This document shows positions 1-9,772 of a stretch of 64,000 nucleotides of DNA, piece after piece. Position 1 is the stretch's first letter; each line of letters begins with the position of its first letter. A program made the position numbers and the translations under genes. This DNA is from Prorocentrum cordatum (Eukaryota; Sar; Dinophyceae; Prorocentrales; Prorocentraceae). The stretch is from contig CAUYUJ010001447.1 of assembly GCA_963575745.1 (NCBI GenBank), positions 1,070,180-1,134,179 on the forward strand, in the 5' to 3' direction. Below the pieces are notes generated by a model. It was not told the DNA's origin. It worked only from the letters and a program-made list of their open reading frames with translations, and searched no databases.

Positions 1-37
1 CATCCAACGGGCCTAGATTTTGCTGCCCCCCCACTGG

Positions 38-172
38 GGAAACCAACAGGTACCGATACCGCTACCCCTGGACCTCTCCTGGAGTGAGTTCTGACTAGGA
101 CTTCGACGCGAATCCAGAGGTGGCGACGACGGAGGCCCAGGAGGCCCCCAAAAGGGGAACACGAGGGAAGGG
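38..172 (+). repeat. Dispersed ~130-bp repeat, copy 1
   Basis: The stretch runs from 'GGGGAAACC' through 'GGTACCGATACC', 'CCTCTCCTGGAGTGAGTTCT' and 'GTGGCGACGACGGAGGCCCA' to 'CCCCAAAAGG'. The same ordered blocks recur at about 17690-17845 and 32525-32665 with scattered substitutions. No transposase or terminal repeat is visible. It may be a short non-autonomous element or a fragment of a larger family. Function unknown. Confidence 0.7.
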
Positions 173-329
173 TGGAGGTCTGGGTGCCTGTTCCTCCTCT
201 GAATCACGCGCCGTGGGCGCCACGTCCCTTGGGGGCCCCCGAGAGCCTCCCAGCTGTTCGAAGCTGTCCGCGGGGGCGCTGGAGCCCGACAGCCGCGGGC
301 GCGGCGGCGGGGCCTCGTGGGCCGGAGGC

Positions 330-956
330 AGCGCCACGCCACGCTCGAGCATCTCCTGCAGAAGAGGAGGAGAAGGAGGCGGAGAAGGAGGAGGAGGAGG
401 AGGAGAAGGACAAGGGGAGGAGGAGGAGGAGGAGGAGGAGGAGGAGGAGGAGGAGGAGGAGGAGGAGGAGGCGGATAAGGAGGACGAGGAGGAGAGGGAG
501 AACGACAACGAGGAGAGAGGAGGAGAACGAGGAGGAGAGGGAGGAGAGGAGGAGGAGGAGGAGGAGAGGAGGGGAGGAGGAGGAGAGGGAGGAGGAGGAA
601 GGAGGACGAGAGGAGGAGGAGGCGGAGAACGACGAGGAGAAGGAGGAGGAGGAGGAGGAGGAGGTGTAGGAGGGGAGGAGGAGGACGAGGAGGAGGGAGG
701 AGGAGGTGAAGGACGAGGTAGATGAGGAGGACGATGAGAAGGAGCAGGAGGAGGAGGAGGAGGAGGAGGACGTGGAGGAGGAGGAGGACGTGGAGGAGGA
801 CACGGAGAACAAGGAGGAGGAGGAGGAGGAGGAGGAGGAGGAGGACGAGGCGGAGGAGGACGACGAGGCGGAGGAGGACGACGGCGACAAACAGTGCTTG
901 GACTTAGGGGTTCTCACACCAGCGCCACGCCCCGCCCAAGCATCTCCTGCAGAAAT
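330..956 (+). repeat. GGA purine tract between two 36-bp direct repeats
   Basis: An almost pure GGA/GAG tract with occasional GAC (about 358-890) lies between two near-identical blocks, 'CAGCGCCACGCC' through 'CATCTCCTGCAGAA', at about 330-361 and 921-956. All purines are on one strand for over 500 bp, so every frame is open (poly-Glu, poly-Gly, poly-Arg, and poly-Ser on the other strand). None of these is a believable protein. The flanking direct repeats suggest either insertion with target duplication or expansion inside a duplicated segment. Confidence 0.8.
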
Positions 957-986
957 CGAGGAAGATTCGCCACATAGTGCTTGCAC

Positions 987-1164
987 CTCGCGTAGGGGAT
1001 CGCCTACATAATTGCTTTACCCCACAATTCACGTGTTCGCCGATTCTATTAAGCAGTACTGAACATGTTCGTACATCTGCGGAACCTTCCACGTATATGT
1101 CGCCTAACCGACGAACAGCTCAATTGTGGGGTCAATGTATTATGCAGCCGATCCCCGACTCGAG
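987..1164. mobile_element. Fold-back (MITE-like) element with long terminal inverted repeats
   Basis: The left arm (about 987-1029, with 'GTAGGGGATCGCCTACATAA' and 'CCCCACAATT') is the imperfect reverse complement of the right arm (about 1121-1164, with 'CAATTGTGGGG' and 'CCGATCCCCGAC'). Similarity continues inward (GTGTTCGCCGATT against the complement of AACCGACGAACAG), giving arms of about 60 bp in a 178-bp element. It has no coding capacity. A weaker relative of one arm appears at 13003-13066. It resembles a non-autonomous DNA transposon, but no mobilising transposase is in the window. Confidence 0.6.
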
Positions 1165-1490
1165 AACTTACGGGTTTTTGCTCCAGTGCATTGGAGCTGG
1201 GCCGCGTCTTCGGCCTGGCGGCACTGTGGCCACCGTCGCCACTCCGTCGCCGCCTCGTCGCCGCCCGTCGTCTGTTCCGCGTCTGCCGTCTGGCGGTCAT
1301 GCGGCTGGGCTGCGTGGCCGCCGTCGCCGCCTCGTCGCCGCCCGTCGTCCGCCATGAAGCTTTTACTGGCCACCATCGGCCGAGCCCCAAACCCCTCGGC
1401 CGCTCCCCACGCTCGGCAACCCGAGAGAGCAGCGCCTCGCAAGGCTATCCGGAGAGGTGGCCAGGGAAGGGGCCCAGGGGGGCCGAGGGG
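1165..1490. other. GC-rich non-coding stretch with duplicated GCCGTC block
   Basis: 'TCGCCGCCTCGTCGCCGCCC' occurs at about 1248 and again at about 1328, and similar text occurs at 17040-17150 just left of an ~89-bp array. Reading frames are open only through base composition. I see no gene. Confidence 0.5.
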
Positions 1491-1710
1491 CGACGGCAAA
1501 CGCGCGAACATGTTGCCTGCTCAACTTTGGCACAGGAGGCAGAAACAGCGGCATAAGCATAATATTGATGGAGGTCCGCGTGGATTTCTTGGATTGGGGC
1601 GGCGACAAACGCGCTGACCTCTTGCCTGCTCAAGATGGACAAGAGGCAGAACAACAACTTCATAAACATAAATTGTTGGAGACCCCCGTGGATTTCTTGG
1701 ATCCGCGCTG
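1491..1710 (+). repeat. Two-copy tandem repeat, ~108 bp
   Basis: Units at about 1491-1598 and 1600-1708 share, in order, 'GCGACGGCAAACGCGC' / 'GCGACAAACGCGC', 'TTGCCTGCTCAA', 'GAGGCAGAA', 'CATAA', and 'GTGGATTTCTTGGAT'. The second unit merges into the fold-back element that follows, so the duplicated text is part of that element's longer neighbourhood. Confidence 0.65.
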
Positions 1711-1780
1711 GACCCCCCTCCCCGGCGGGCGGGGCGCGCCAGGGGCTTCCAGCGCAGATCCATGAGTTCATGTTTTTGCC
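1661..1780 (+). mobile_element. Hairpin element family (ATAAACATAAA...GCGCTGG), copy 1
   Basis: Left half 'CATAAACATAAA'...'GTGGATTTCTTGGATCCGCG'...'CTGG' faces right half 'CCAGCGCAGATCC'...'CATGTTTTTG' in inverted orientation around a GC-rich loop 'ACCCCCCTCCCCGGCGGGCG'. Two more copies lie at 12532-12700 (best preserved) and 56518-56620. The form is that of a short non-autonomous inverted-repeat element. It has no ORF of its own. Confidence 0.65.
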
Positions 1781-1944
1781 ATTTTCTCGGAGAAGAGACG
1801 AGAGAACTGTACAGTTTCTGCCCGTCCTGGCCAGGCCCACCCAGAGCCCAGGATCGGGGCACCCAGGGGACGCATACATGCACCGATCCTGGGCTCGGGT
1901 CCGGCCAGGAACGGTGCATGTGAAGCAATTCTCTTCGCCCGATC

Positions 1945-2250
1945 CTGAGCGTACTCGAGGTACGCCAGAGTCCCGCGAGCCTCCCCCAGCTGCGCGGCCT
2001 TCTCCCGCAGCTCCGCCTCCAGCTGCCTCTGCCGACGGGAGACCTTGCTGAGGGCCTCGTCGTGCTTCTTGGCCGTCTCCAGCCTCCGCTGCATCGCCTC
2101 GAGCTCCTCCTGCTCCACCCTCGTCAGCTTCTGCTGCAGGCCGTTCGCCTCGAGGCTGCGCTTCCGGAGCTGCCCCCTGGAACTGGCGATCTGGCGGGAG
2201 AGGCTTTTCTTGCGCTCGGCCAGCTCCCTGCTCCTCGGCGAAGCGCGCCA
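1945..2250 (-). CDS. Coiled-coil exon-like segment
   Basis: Read on the minus strand from about 2250 to 1945, this gives about 100 residues with strong heptad character: SRELAERKKSLSRQI, then GLQQKLTRVEQEELEAMQRR, then ETAKKHDEALSKV and LEAELREKAAQL. Charged/hydrophobic patterning and lack of low-complexity repeats set it apart from the composition-driven frames around it. No start or stop belongs to it, so it would be an internal exon. A plausible AG sits just 5' (GAGGAGCAG before GAGCTGGCC) and a GT lies within CTGGCGTACC at the 3' side. The family is not recognisable beyond coiled coil. It could equally be a retroposed cDNA fragment. Confidence 0.4.
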
Positions 2251-3540
2251 GTGCGCGCACATGATGATGCATTGTGTGCCCATGCACATGCCATGTTTGT
2301 GGGCTCAGCGTGCGCACTACTGGTGCAATAAACTGGTGTATAGGTGTGGTGTGTGATCTTGAAGTGTGATATTGGTCTCTGGCAGTAAAGAATGTAATTG
2401 AATTACTTGCTAGTGTATTTTGCTGACGTGTGTGATGCGTGTGCTTGATGTGTGTAATTACCCGGCCGATGCGTGTTACTGGTAACTGGTGAGCATGCTT
2501 GGTGCTCCCGCATAGCATTGATGTCGGGCCTGGACGTACACCACAAGTGATCGTTGTTCATCTGCATCATACGTGTAAGGTGTTGTGTCTTCTTTATTGG
2601 AATTAGTGTGGATGATGCCCGATATTGCCCAACCGTTTGTGTAGACAATCGTGATGCCCGCGTTGGTGTGTTTCTGCTGAATGCTAGTGCATGTTACTTG
2701 TGATTGGTCTGGATGAATAGCACTGGGGCATGCTGCTTGTGTACGGTTGTGTACGTATCGTAAGTACAGGTCGTTGGTGCACGCTAATGGTGCATGTGTT
2801 TGGTACACTTCCTTGTTCGATGAACTTGACGACTGCTACTGGCGTATAGCGCGAAAAGCGACTCTACACACATATATATATATATATATATACAGGCACG
2901 CGTGCATCTACACATATGTATGCGGTGCATGGTACTGGTGTGCGTTACTTCAGTGTTGTGGTGTTGTGCTGGTGTATGCCTTTTTCTGTATGTGGCGTAA
3001 GCTTACATATGTATGTCCGCGTCCGCATGCCTGTATGCACGTCTACATCCTCGTATAGACAATGCAGATGCACACGTAGGTTTCTGGCTATCGTTCTTTG
3101 AATGCCATACTGGCGCAACGCAGTAGTGGATGCTGGTGGAGGCAATCGTTGACATGAGCGCTTCATGTTGGTAGTTTGATGTGTGTGTGTGTCTGCCCAG
3201 AGCCTGCCTCCATGTATGCCCTTACTCCGGGGTCGTGGTGTCTCATCCCGTGGACGGTGTGGCGCTGTGAACGCCCACACGGCGCGACGCCGTGACGTGT
3301 CCCCGGTGGGGCCCGCGAGACGAGGCTCGAAGCGGGATCCCCAAGGACCACCAAGACTGGCGGCCGCGGCATGCTGTGTGGGCGAGGCGGCTCGCGCGGC
3401 AGGAGCGAGGGGCCCCGGGCACGGGAGAAAAACTAAGACATCCGTCCGCATCTGTTCCAGACGTTTGGTGTCTGGTGTCCAGGGCATAGCTCCGAACGCC
3501 AGCGGTGAGACGCGGCTGCTGGAAATGCGCGAAAACGTCA
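2251..3540. other. Lower-GC, TG-rich unique stretch
   Basis: This is intergenic-looking DNA rich in TGTG and CATG (for example 'ATGCATTGTGTGCCCATGCA') with a short (TA)n run at about 2868-2892. From about 3180 it becomes GC-rich again. No ORF shows protein-like composition and no RNA gene was recognised. Confidence 0.45.
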
Positions 3541-3550
3541 GAGACACCAC

Positions 3551-3551
<1 letters not shown>

Positions 3552-3633
<82 letters not shown>

Positions 3634-3690
3634 CACTCACAGTGACACTCACACATTCACACACACACACGCACATTCACACACACACAA
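3552..3690 (+). repeat. (CA)n / (GCAC)n microsatellite
   Basis: A run of CACACA (about 3552-3590) passes into GCACGCAC repeats (about 3590-3633) and then imperfect CACA with ACATTCAC interruptions to about 3690. It is alternating purine-pyrimidine and therefore a candidate Z-DNA former. Long frames across it (poly Thr-His, Cys-Val) are artefacts. Confidence 0.9.
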
Positions 3691-3761
3691 CAGACTCCCC
3701 CGACGAAGGAACGTCTGGGCCGCCTTCAGCGCAGCCGCGGGCGGCCTCACTCTTCTGGAGT

Positions 3762-4268
3762 TCCTCCCTCCTCCCTCATTCCCCGCCTACTCATCCCTCC
3801 TCCTCGTCCCTCCTCCCCTGCACGCTGTGCTTGACAGAATGTTCCAGAACATTCCTCGCTCCTCCTGCCTCCTCCTCACTCCTACTCCCTCCTCCTCCTT
3901 TCTCCTCCTCCTCCTCCTCCCTCCTCCTCCTCCTCCTCCTCCTCCTCTCCTCCTCCTCCTCCTCCTCCTCCTCCTCCTCCTCCCTCCTCCTCCCTCCTCC
4001 TCCCTCCTCCTCCTCCTCCTCCTCCTCCTCCTCCTCCTCTCTCCTCCTCCTCCCCTCCCTCCTCCTCCTCTCCTCTCTCCTCCTCCTCCTCCTCCTCCTC
4101 CTCCTCCCTCCTCCTCCTCCCTCCTCCTCCTCCTCCTCCTCCTCTCCTCCTCCCTCCCTCCCTCCTCCTCCCTCCTCCTCCTCCCTCCTCCTCCTCCTCC
4201 TCCTCCACCTCCTCCTCCCTCCTCCTCCTCCTCCTCCTCCTCCCTCCTGCCTCCTCCCTCCTCCCTCT
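3762..4268 (-). repeat. CTC/CCT pyrimidine tract, then GC-rich spacer to 4480
   Basis: About 500 bp of CTC repeats with few interruptions (GGA on the minus strand). A very GC-rich spacer (about 4269-4480) follows before the strand bias flips to GGA at 4481. Together these make a pyrimidine-purine switch (mirror-like arrangement) around the spacer. Confidence 0.85.
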
Positions 4269-4480
4269 TCCCCCCGCGCACCGCGGCCGACGCGCCCTCC
4301 TCTGGAGGTCCTCCCTCCGGGCCGCCGCGCCCTCGGCCTGCGGGCCCGCGCCGCCGCCCGGGCCGCGGGGGCCCCGCCCGGGCGGGGCGGGGCGCCCCCG
4401 CGGCGCCACGGGCGGCGAGGCGGACCTCACGGGGGGCTCTGAGGCCAGGCATCGCACCCCTGCCCAGCATCGCAGCGAGA

Positions 4481-4610
4481 CGACGAGGAGGGAGGAGGAG
4501 GAGGAGGAGGAGGAGGAGGAGGAGAGGAGGAGGAGGAGGAGGAGGAGGAGGAGGAGGAGGAGGAGGAGGGGGAGGAGGAGGAGGAGGAGGAGGGAGGATG
4601 CCGAGGGGGA
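4481..4610 (+). repeat. GGA purine tract
   Basis: About 130 bp of GGA/GAG repeats directly upstream of the dispersed repeat at 4617-4850. The second copy of that repeat (12243-12450) also has a GGA tract in the same place, so the tract belongs to the repeated unit. Confidence 0.85.
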
Positions 4611-4616
4611 GGAGGA

Positions 4617-4850
4617 GGAACGGGCTCCGATGCCGACAGGTCCGGGTCCGGGAGCTGGAGGGGAGGAGGGTTGAGGAGGAGGCAGGGAAGGAGGGCGGAC
4701 TTCCAGCCTCCAGGGGAGCGCGGGCGGGCCCGCATTGCGCGGGATGGGGGCCCGGACCCAGGCTCGTCGAGCAGCGGATCGCGGTCTATGGGAGCTCTTG
4801 CTTCGTTTCGGGCAGCCTCGTCGCCACGCGCGGATGCGCCTCGACATCCT
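4617..4850 (+). repeat. Dispersed ~230-bp repeat, copy 1
   Basis: Ordered shared blocks with 12243-12450: 'GCCGACAGGTCCGGGTCC', 'GAGCTGGAGGGGAGGAG', 'GCGGGCGGGCCCGCA', 'GGTCTATGGGAGCTCTTGCT', 'GGGCAGCCTCGTCGCCACGC' and 'TGCGCCTCGAC'. This copy carries a few dozen extra bases in the middle. Both copies sit 3' of a GGA tract. It has no terminal repeats and no convincing ORF. Confidence 0.75.
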
Positions 4851-5530
4851 GGGCAGACCCCGGGGCCCAGGCCCCACTCCGTCGCTCACAGGAATCACGG
4901 CGGACAGTTTCGTGACACTCTCGGGCTGTCAGAAAACGGCTCGCAGGGTCAGAAGCCGTGCTCCCTGGGGGAGGGGGCCAAGACCTCTGGGGGAAGGAGC
5001 TGCCAACATCGAATCGAGAAGTCGCATCGGATCGGAGCATGCGCCGAATCGGGCCGCAGCCGCACGGAGTCGGCGTCGGATCAACTCGGCCGCGCCAGGA
5101 TGCACAGCGGCGCCGCGCAAGCATGGTGCACATCGGGCCGCATCGAATCGACTGAGCATCGGCATCGAGTCAGATCGGGCTGGCGAGATCGATGATATCG
5201 AGTCGGATCATCGATCGGACCGAGGACGCAAGGAGCCCATCAAGCTGCGAACGAAAACACGGCGCCCGAGGTCGGGGAAGGCGAGGTCTGGGAAGACGGA
5301 CCTCTCGGGGGCTCTAAGCCCAGAATCACGACGGGAGGTTTCCGAGGTTCCAGGTTCGAGATGCTCAACGAGATGTTCGAACGATTCCGTCCGTTCTAAT
5401 CGGCCTTCGAGCCTGGGGGCGCGTTCCGACAGCTGCGCCTCGCCGAGGGCGTTCGGCTAGTGCCCATCGTCCCGAACGGCCGCCGGAGACCCGAGCTATC
5501 ACCCGAAACTCGGCGGCGAGCGAGGGGAGA
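4851..5530. other. Unique stretch with GATCG/ATCGG-rich sector
   Basis: Between about 5005 and 5230 the sequence is unusually rich in short words such as ATCGG, GAATCG and GATCG ('CGCATCGGATCGGAGCATGC', 'ATCGATGATATCGAGTCGGA'), suggesting a degenerate short-period repeat. Frames here are open in several phases without protein-like features. No gene is called. Confidence 0.4.
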
Positions 5531-5705
5531 AGCGAGAAGAAGGCCTTCTCGGAAGGCGGCGGGACTTCTCGGAAACCCTCGCACCTCCTGAGAAACCCTT
5601 GCGCCTTCTCAGAAATTATGTGTGCTTCTCAGACGGCCAGGGGACTTTTGAGCCTTCTGGGAAGGCCCGCCCCTTCTCAGTTCCCCCCTAGGCCCGCCGC
5701 CGAGT
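5530..5705 (+). repeat. Degenerate CTTCTCRGAAA tandem repeat
   Basis: 'CTTCTCGGAA', 'CTTCTCGGAAACCC', 'CTCCTGAGAAACCC', 'CTTCTCAGAAATT' and 'CTTCTCAGACGG' recur about every 25-32 bp, ending near 'CCCTTCTCAGTTCC'. Each core is itself close to palindromic (TTCTCRGAA). No coding content. Confidence 0.55.
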
Positions 5706-7805
5706 TAAGGAAACCTTGAGATAGGAGCATTGCCTTCACTCCAGGATTTGTCTTAAACAGTTGGCCAGGTGCTGAAAGACGTACCATTGCAACATAAACA
5801 GAAGCCACAAGAAAGCGCCAAGGGTCCAGTCCAGCTCTCTGATGTTCACAAGCAAGATCTGAAGCCCATGAAAGTTGATGCTGTTGTTAAGCTTTCTCAT
5901 CGGTGTAGACGAAGCCAGAAAGATGCTGAAATCGGGTGAGGATGAAGCGAGAATCTCTGAGATCGGGTGGCCCTGGAGGATGTATGAAAGCGTTCGGAAC
6001 GCTCTTGAGTCGGCTGATCCTTGTCTGATGGGCCCCGGGGGGGCCCTTAGTGGGCCCTGGGACCGTAACAAAAACGACTCGGGATAAAAAGCCGGTCTCG
6101 GTGAAAGGGTCGGGACTTCCGTACTGAATAAATCAGGGCATCGCATGTCTGGGACACTGTGTGGGGACAGACCGACTGTGGCCCTGCATTCCCGGGGGAC
6201 GTTCAGGCAGAACAAAAAAGCTCAGCATGGTGGCACAACACGCGCATGATGTGGTGATGCTTCGTGCAAGGCAGTTGCCCAATTCTCCAGGGCAGCCCCG
6301 GCGCCTACGACTGGCCCAAACTCTAGGAGTGCCGGCCTACGCGGAGGCAGAATACCATATTCAACGCAACATGGTCGCTGCATGTGAGTTATGGTAGTTC
6401 GAAGATTTTCGTTCAGAAGGAAAGCGGCGACCAAATTAATATCGGGGTGATTGCGTGTAATACACTGGCGCTTGCGTGTACTAAGTTAGGTTCTCCCTGT
6501 CTTCATCCAGTCGCGTAATGTGGTAAACCTGGCCCTCGTATTCCAAAAGCGTCGCTTTTTCCAATCAGGGTTTCCAAAAAAGGACTTCCGTTCACTACGA
6601 CTGCGCATGCTGGTCGGTGAGGATCTGCTGGCCAGTGCTGATATTACAGAAAAGCGTCACGACGCGTCACATGCGGCAGCTCCCCACTCTTGTCCAGGGC
6701 GCCCGGCGCCTGCGGCGGACCAGTCTGAAGGCGTGCCGCCTTCCTTGCACACGGTGCGCCTCACAAGCGACCCGTCGGCTCTAGAAACCGCTCGGCAAGA
6801 AGACCTCACCGAGCGGTCCGCCATCGCACGGATTTGGACCGCTCGAGGCCCAAGGCGCCCGAGCCATCCTCGGAGAGCGACCCGAGTCGCAAGACTGTGA
6901 GGCCAACCCCCACGGACTCACCGCATGGTGTGGTCACCACAGCTTCTGGGGGCCTCCGAGACCCGACGGATCGGACGAGCCTCCGACGATGTGCCGTTTC
7001 GTCAGTGCGCGGCGCCAGAAGCAGAACACCGATGCCGATTTTTTTTTGGGATACGGGACCACCCAGGCGCGTGGCCGACTTCGCCCGCACAGCCGCCCTC
7101 GTCGTGCTTCCGCCGGCCTCCCGCGGGCATCCTGCCGGTGGCGAGGAGTCCGCCCAGGTGTCCGGCGTCGTGGTGCTCCCGCGGCGTGGAGGCCCCGGAG
7201 GCCTATAAGACCCCTCTCCCCTGCGCGCGCTGCAGGCACCTTGTGCGCGCACTACGAGCAGCATGCCCGCGCACCGAGCCGCAGGCGTTGCTGCAACGGG
7301 GGCGGGTGGGGCGGCGGGCGCTCGGTTATCTAAACGGACGCCCGAGAAAAGTGCGGAAAAACAATGGGCACAATGCCCAGCAACAAATGTTGTCCCAAAA
7401 CCAACAGCGGCCACTGCTGGGCAGGCGGCCTTTCTGTCTCAAATGGACACAGGCCGCGGCGGCGTGGACAGCGAGTCCTTTTCAGAATGTGCAGGAGCTG
7501 CTGTTGAGCATTGTACCCATCCTTTCCGTGCCCATCTCGTTTGTGCAGAATCTACTGGGTAAGAGCTTGGGTGGGTTGGAGGTCACATCGGGCGCGGCAT
7601 GTGTCCGAGTAGACAATGCAGATCCTTTCCGGCGACGAGATCTTTTCACGGCGTGGTCCCCCGAGAGGCCAGAACCCCTTCCCTGAGGGACAAGTGCCCC
7701 TCTGCCCCCAGGGCCGGCTCGCCGCCCTGGGCCAGTTGCTGGCGACTGCCTCGTGCCCCGGCAAGGGCCCCCCGAAGCCGTAGACTGCGCAAAAGACCCC
7801 ACGCC
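5706..7805. other. Unique sequence without a supported gene
   Basis: This is mixed-composition DNA. At about 6030-6062 'GGGGCCCTTAGTGGGCCCTGG' type text resembles the terminal repeat of the element at 24054-24321, so a solo or broken terminus may lie here. Several frames of 100-250 codons exist between 6800 and 7690, but their composition matches background and none has a recognisable domain. A thymine run (about 7040) and a 'CCCGGAGGCCTATAAGACC' block (about 7192) are the only other points of note. The latter resembles a TATA-like box, but dinoflagellates mostly lack these and nothing supports transcription. Confidence 0.35.
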
Positions 7806-7810
7806 GTGCA

Positions 7811-7890
7811 TTGAGGAGGAGGAGGAGGAGGAGGAGGAGGAGGAGGAGGAGGAGGAGGAGGAGGAGGAGGGAGGAGGAGGGAGAATGAGG
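7811..7890 (+). repeat. GGA microsatellite
   Basis: About 75 bp of uninterrupted GAG repeats, then GGAGGAGGGAGAATGAGGAGG. Purines are on the plus strand. Confidence 0.9.
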
Positions 7891-8186
7891 AGGAGCTGTT
7901 TCAAGCTGTTTCAAATACGACGCAGTCGAGAGTGCCCGCCGCTCTCCTCGCAGCAGCGCCTGCGAGTTTCGCCAGCGGGGGGTGCAGGGGCCTTATCTAG
8001 CATCGCACTGCCACGGGAGGGAGGGGAGACGGCGGGGGGGCGGAGGGGGAGAGGGAGGGCGAAGGGGGAGGGGCGGCCAGACCAGCAACGCATCACGGGC
8101 ATGCCGAAGAGCTGGTGCCTCCTGCCCCGCGCGCTCCGAGGGCGACGGCACTCCAGGGCGGTGGCGGACTCCGAAGTCTGCCCTGC

Positions 8187-8345
8187 GCTGGGACATGGGG
8201 CTGCAGGCCCCTCCACAGACGCAGCACTCCGACTGAGCCTGGTCCCCTACAACTATAAACTCTGTTCCTGAGTCATGGGGTTGCAGGCTCCTCCACAGAC
8301 GCTGCACTCTGACAAGGCCTGGTCCCCTACAGCTATAAACTCCTT
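8187..8345 (+). repeat. Two-copy tandem repeat, ~80 bp
   Basis: 'GGGCTGCAGGCCCCTCCACAG' ... 'GCCTGGTCCCCTACAACTAT' ... 'AAACTC' is followed by 'GGGTTGCAGGCTCCTCCACA' ... 'GCCTGGTCCCCTACAGCTAT' ... 'AAACTC'. It sits immediately beyond the 3' end of the minus-strand AGF repeat ORF. Confidence 0.7.
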
Positions 8346-8360
8346 CATCTGCTGCTAAGT

Positions 8361-9752
8361 CTAGCAGCTCCACTTCGAATTACAGTTCGAACGAACGCGC
8401 GAACGACGCAGCGACGGAACCTCGAAACCCCTCCAGGGTGCGGAAACGCCGCTGGGTACGCGTGCAACGCTCGAGCACACGCCGATGCGCACCGAACACT
8501 CGTGCAATGCTTCACCACTCAGTCCACTCTCTAACCAGATCCTGGTCGCCATGGCTACCACATCTCTTCCCCACGCTGTCTCGGCGACAACTGGGCGACG
8601 ATCTGCTTCCGCGAAGTCCGTCACAACCAGCTGTGGGGAATCGAAGCCCGCCTGGCGCAGCTGCTTGGCGCTGAAGCCCGCCACTACCAGATGCGTGACA
8701 TCGAAGTCCTCCTCGACCAGCTGCTTGGCATAGAAGCCCTCCTGGCGCAGCTGTATGGCACCGAAGCCCGCCTCGACCAGTTGTGCGACATCGAAGCCAG
8801 CCTCGACCAGCTGTGTGAAACCGAAGCCCACCTCGACCTGCTGCTTTACACCGAAGCCCACCTCGACCAACTGCGTGACATCGCAGCCAGACTGGCGCAG
8901 ATGCTTGGCATTGCAGCCCGCCTCGACGTGCGTGGAATCGAAGCCCGCTTCGACAAACTGGGTGAAATCCGCCCGACGCAGCTGCTTGGCACCGAAGCCC
9001 GCCACGACCAGCTGCGTGAGGTCGGGACCCGCCTGGCTCAGCTGCCTAGCACCGCAGTCCGCCACGACCACCTGCTTGGCCTCCTGGCTCAGCTGCTTAG
9101 CACCGAAGCCCGCCTCGACCAGATGCGTGACATCGAAGTCCTCCTCGACCAGCTGCTTGGCATAGAAGCCCTTCTGGCCCAATTGTATGGCACCGAAGCC
9201 CGCCTCGATCAGCTGTGCGAAATCGAAGCCCGCCTGGCGCAGCTGCCTGGCGTCGAAGCCCGCCTGACGCGGCTGCTTGGCATCGAAGCCCGCCTCGACC
9301 AGCTGCGTGAAACCGAAGCCCGTCTCGACCAGCTGTTTGGCGCCGAAGCCCACCTCGACCAACTGCGTGACATCGGAGCCTGACTGGCGCAACTGCTTGG
9401 CATCGGAGCCCGCCCCGACCGCCCGACGCAGCTGCTTGGCACCGAAGCCCTCCTCGACTAGCTGCGTGTAATCGAAACCCGCCTGGCGCAGCTGCTTGGC
9501 GCCGAAGCCCGCCTCGACCACCTGCTTGGCATCGACGCCCGCCTCGACTAGCTGCTTGAAGACGAAGCCCGCGAGGCGCCCAGTCGACGCTGATCCGCTA
9601 CCAGGGGTATGCCCCGTAGGGCTCCCGCTCCTGGTATGCGGCAGCCGTCGCTGGGACGCCTCCCGGAGCCATGGCTGCGCGCCCGCCCGAGGTCGTCCTC
9701 GGGTTCCTGGGCGCTGGGGGCGCGGACAAACGGGCAGCCGTCTTGGGCCCAT
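8361..9752 (-). CDS. AGF decapeptide-repeat protein
   Basis: This is a 463-codon ORF opening at an ATG (9752-9750) and ending at TAG (8363-8361). Residues about 59-385 consist of roughly 32 consecutive ten-residue repeats of the form AGFxxxQLxx (AGFGAKQLRQ, AGFDVTQLVE, AGFDAKQPRQ), with a Gly-Phe pair and a Gln/His-Leu pair spaced regularly. Units 14-16 (KGFYAKQLVE, EDFDVTHLVE, AGFGAKQLSQ) are echoed at units 29-31, so blocks have duplicated. Such decapeptide repeats occur in algal protist proteins, but their function is not established to my knowledge. The N-terminal ~58 residues are Arg/Pro/Gly-rich and may be non-coding, and the C-terminal ~75 residues are unrelated to the repeat. The opposite strand is also open (see findings). 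I prefer the minus strand because the AGF motif is the familiar one. Confidence 0.55.
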   Translation of the reverse strand: MGPRRLPVCPRPQRPGTRGRPRAGAQPWLREASQRRLPHTRSGSPTGHTPGSGSASTGRLAGFVFKQLVEAGVDAKQVVEAGFGAKQLRQAGFDYTQLVEEGFGAKQLRRAVGAGSDAKQLRQSGSDVTQLVEVGFGAKQLVETGFGFTQLVEAGFDAKQPRQAGFDARQLRQAGFDFAQLIEAGFGAIQLGQKGFYAKQLVEEDFDVTHLVEAGFGAKQLSQEAKQVVVADCGARQLSQAGPDLTQLVVAGFGAKQLRRADFTQFVEAGFDSTHVEAGCNAKHLRQSGCDVTQLVEVGFGVKQQVEVGFGFTQLVEAGFDVAQLVEAGFGAIQLRQEGFYAKQLVEEDFDVTHLVVAGFSAKQLRQAGFDSPQLVVTDFAEADRRPVVAETAWGRDVVAMATRIWLESGLSGEALHECSVRIGVCSSVARVPSGVSAPWRGFEVPSLRRSRVRSNCNSKWSC

Positions 9753-9772
9753 GGTCCTGGCGCCGCCTGGAG

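Noticed and set aside
95-986. Long poly-Ser, poly-Glu and poly-Arg frames across the GGA tract on both strands
   Set aside because: Trinucleotide repeats without stops are open in every phase. Composition is single-residue and there is no flanking protein-like sequence.
3183-4915. Frames of 360-420 codons over the CA and CTC tracts
   Set aside because: They join low-complexity runs in arbitrary order and change meaning with tract length.
5736-6215. 159-codon minus-strand frame with hydrophobic stretch
   Set aside because: Plus-strand frames over the same place are equally open, no homology is recognised, and part overlaps a probable repeat terminus at about 6040.
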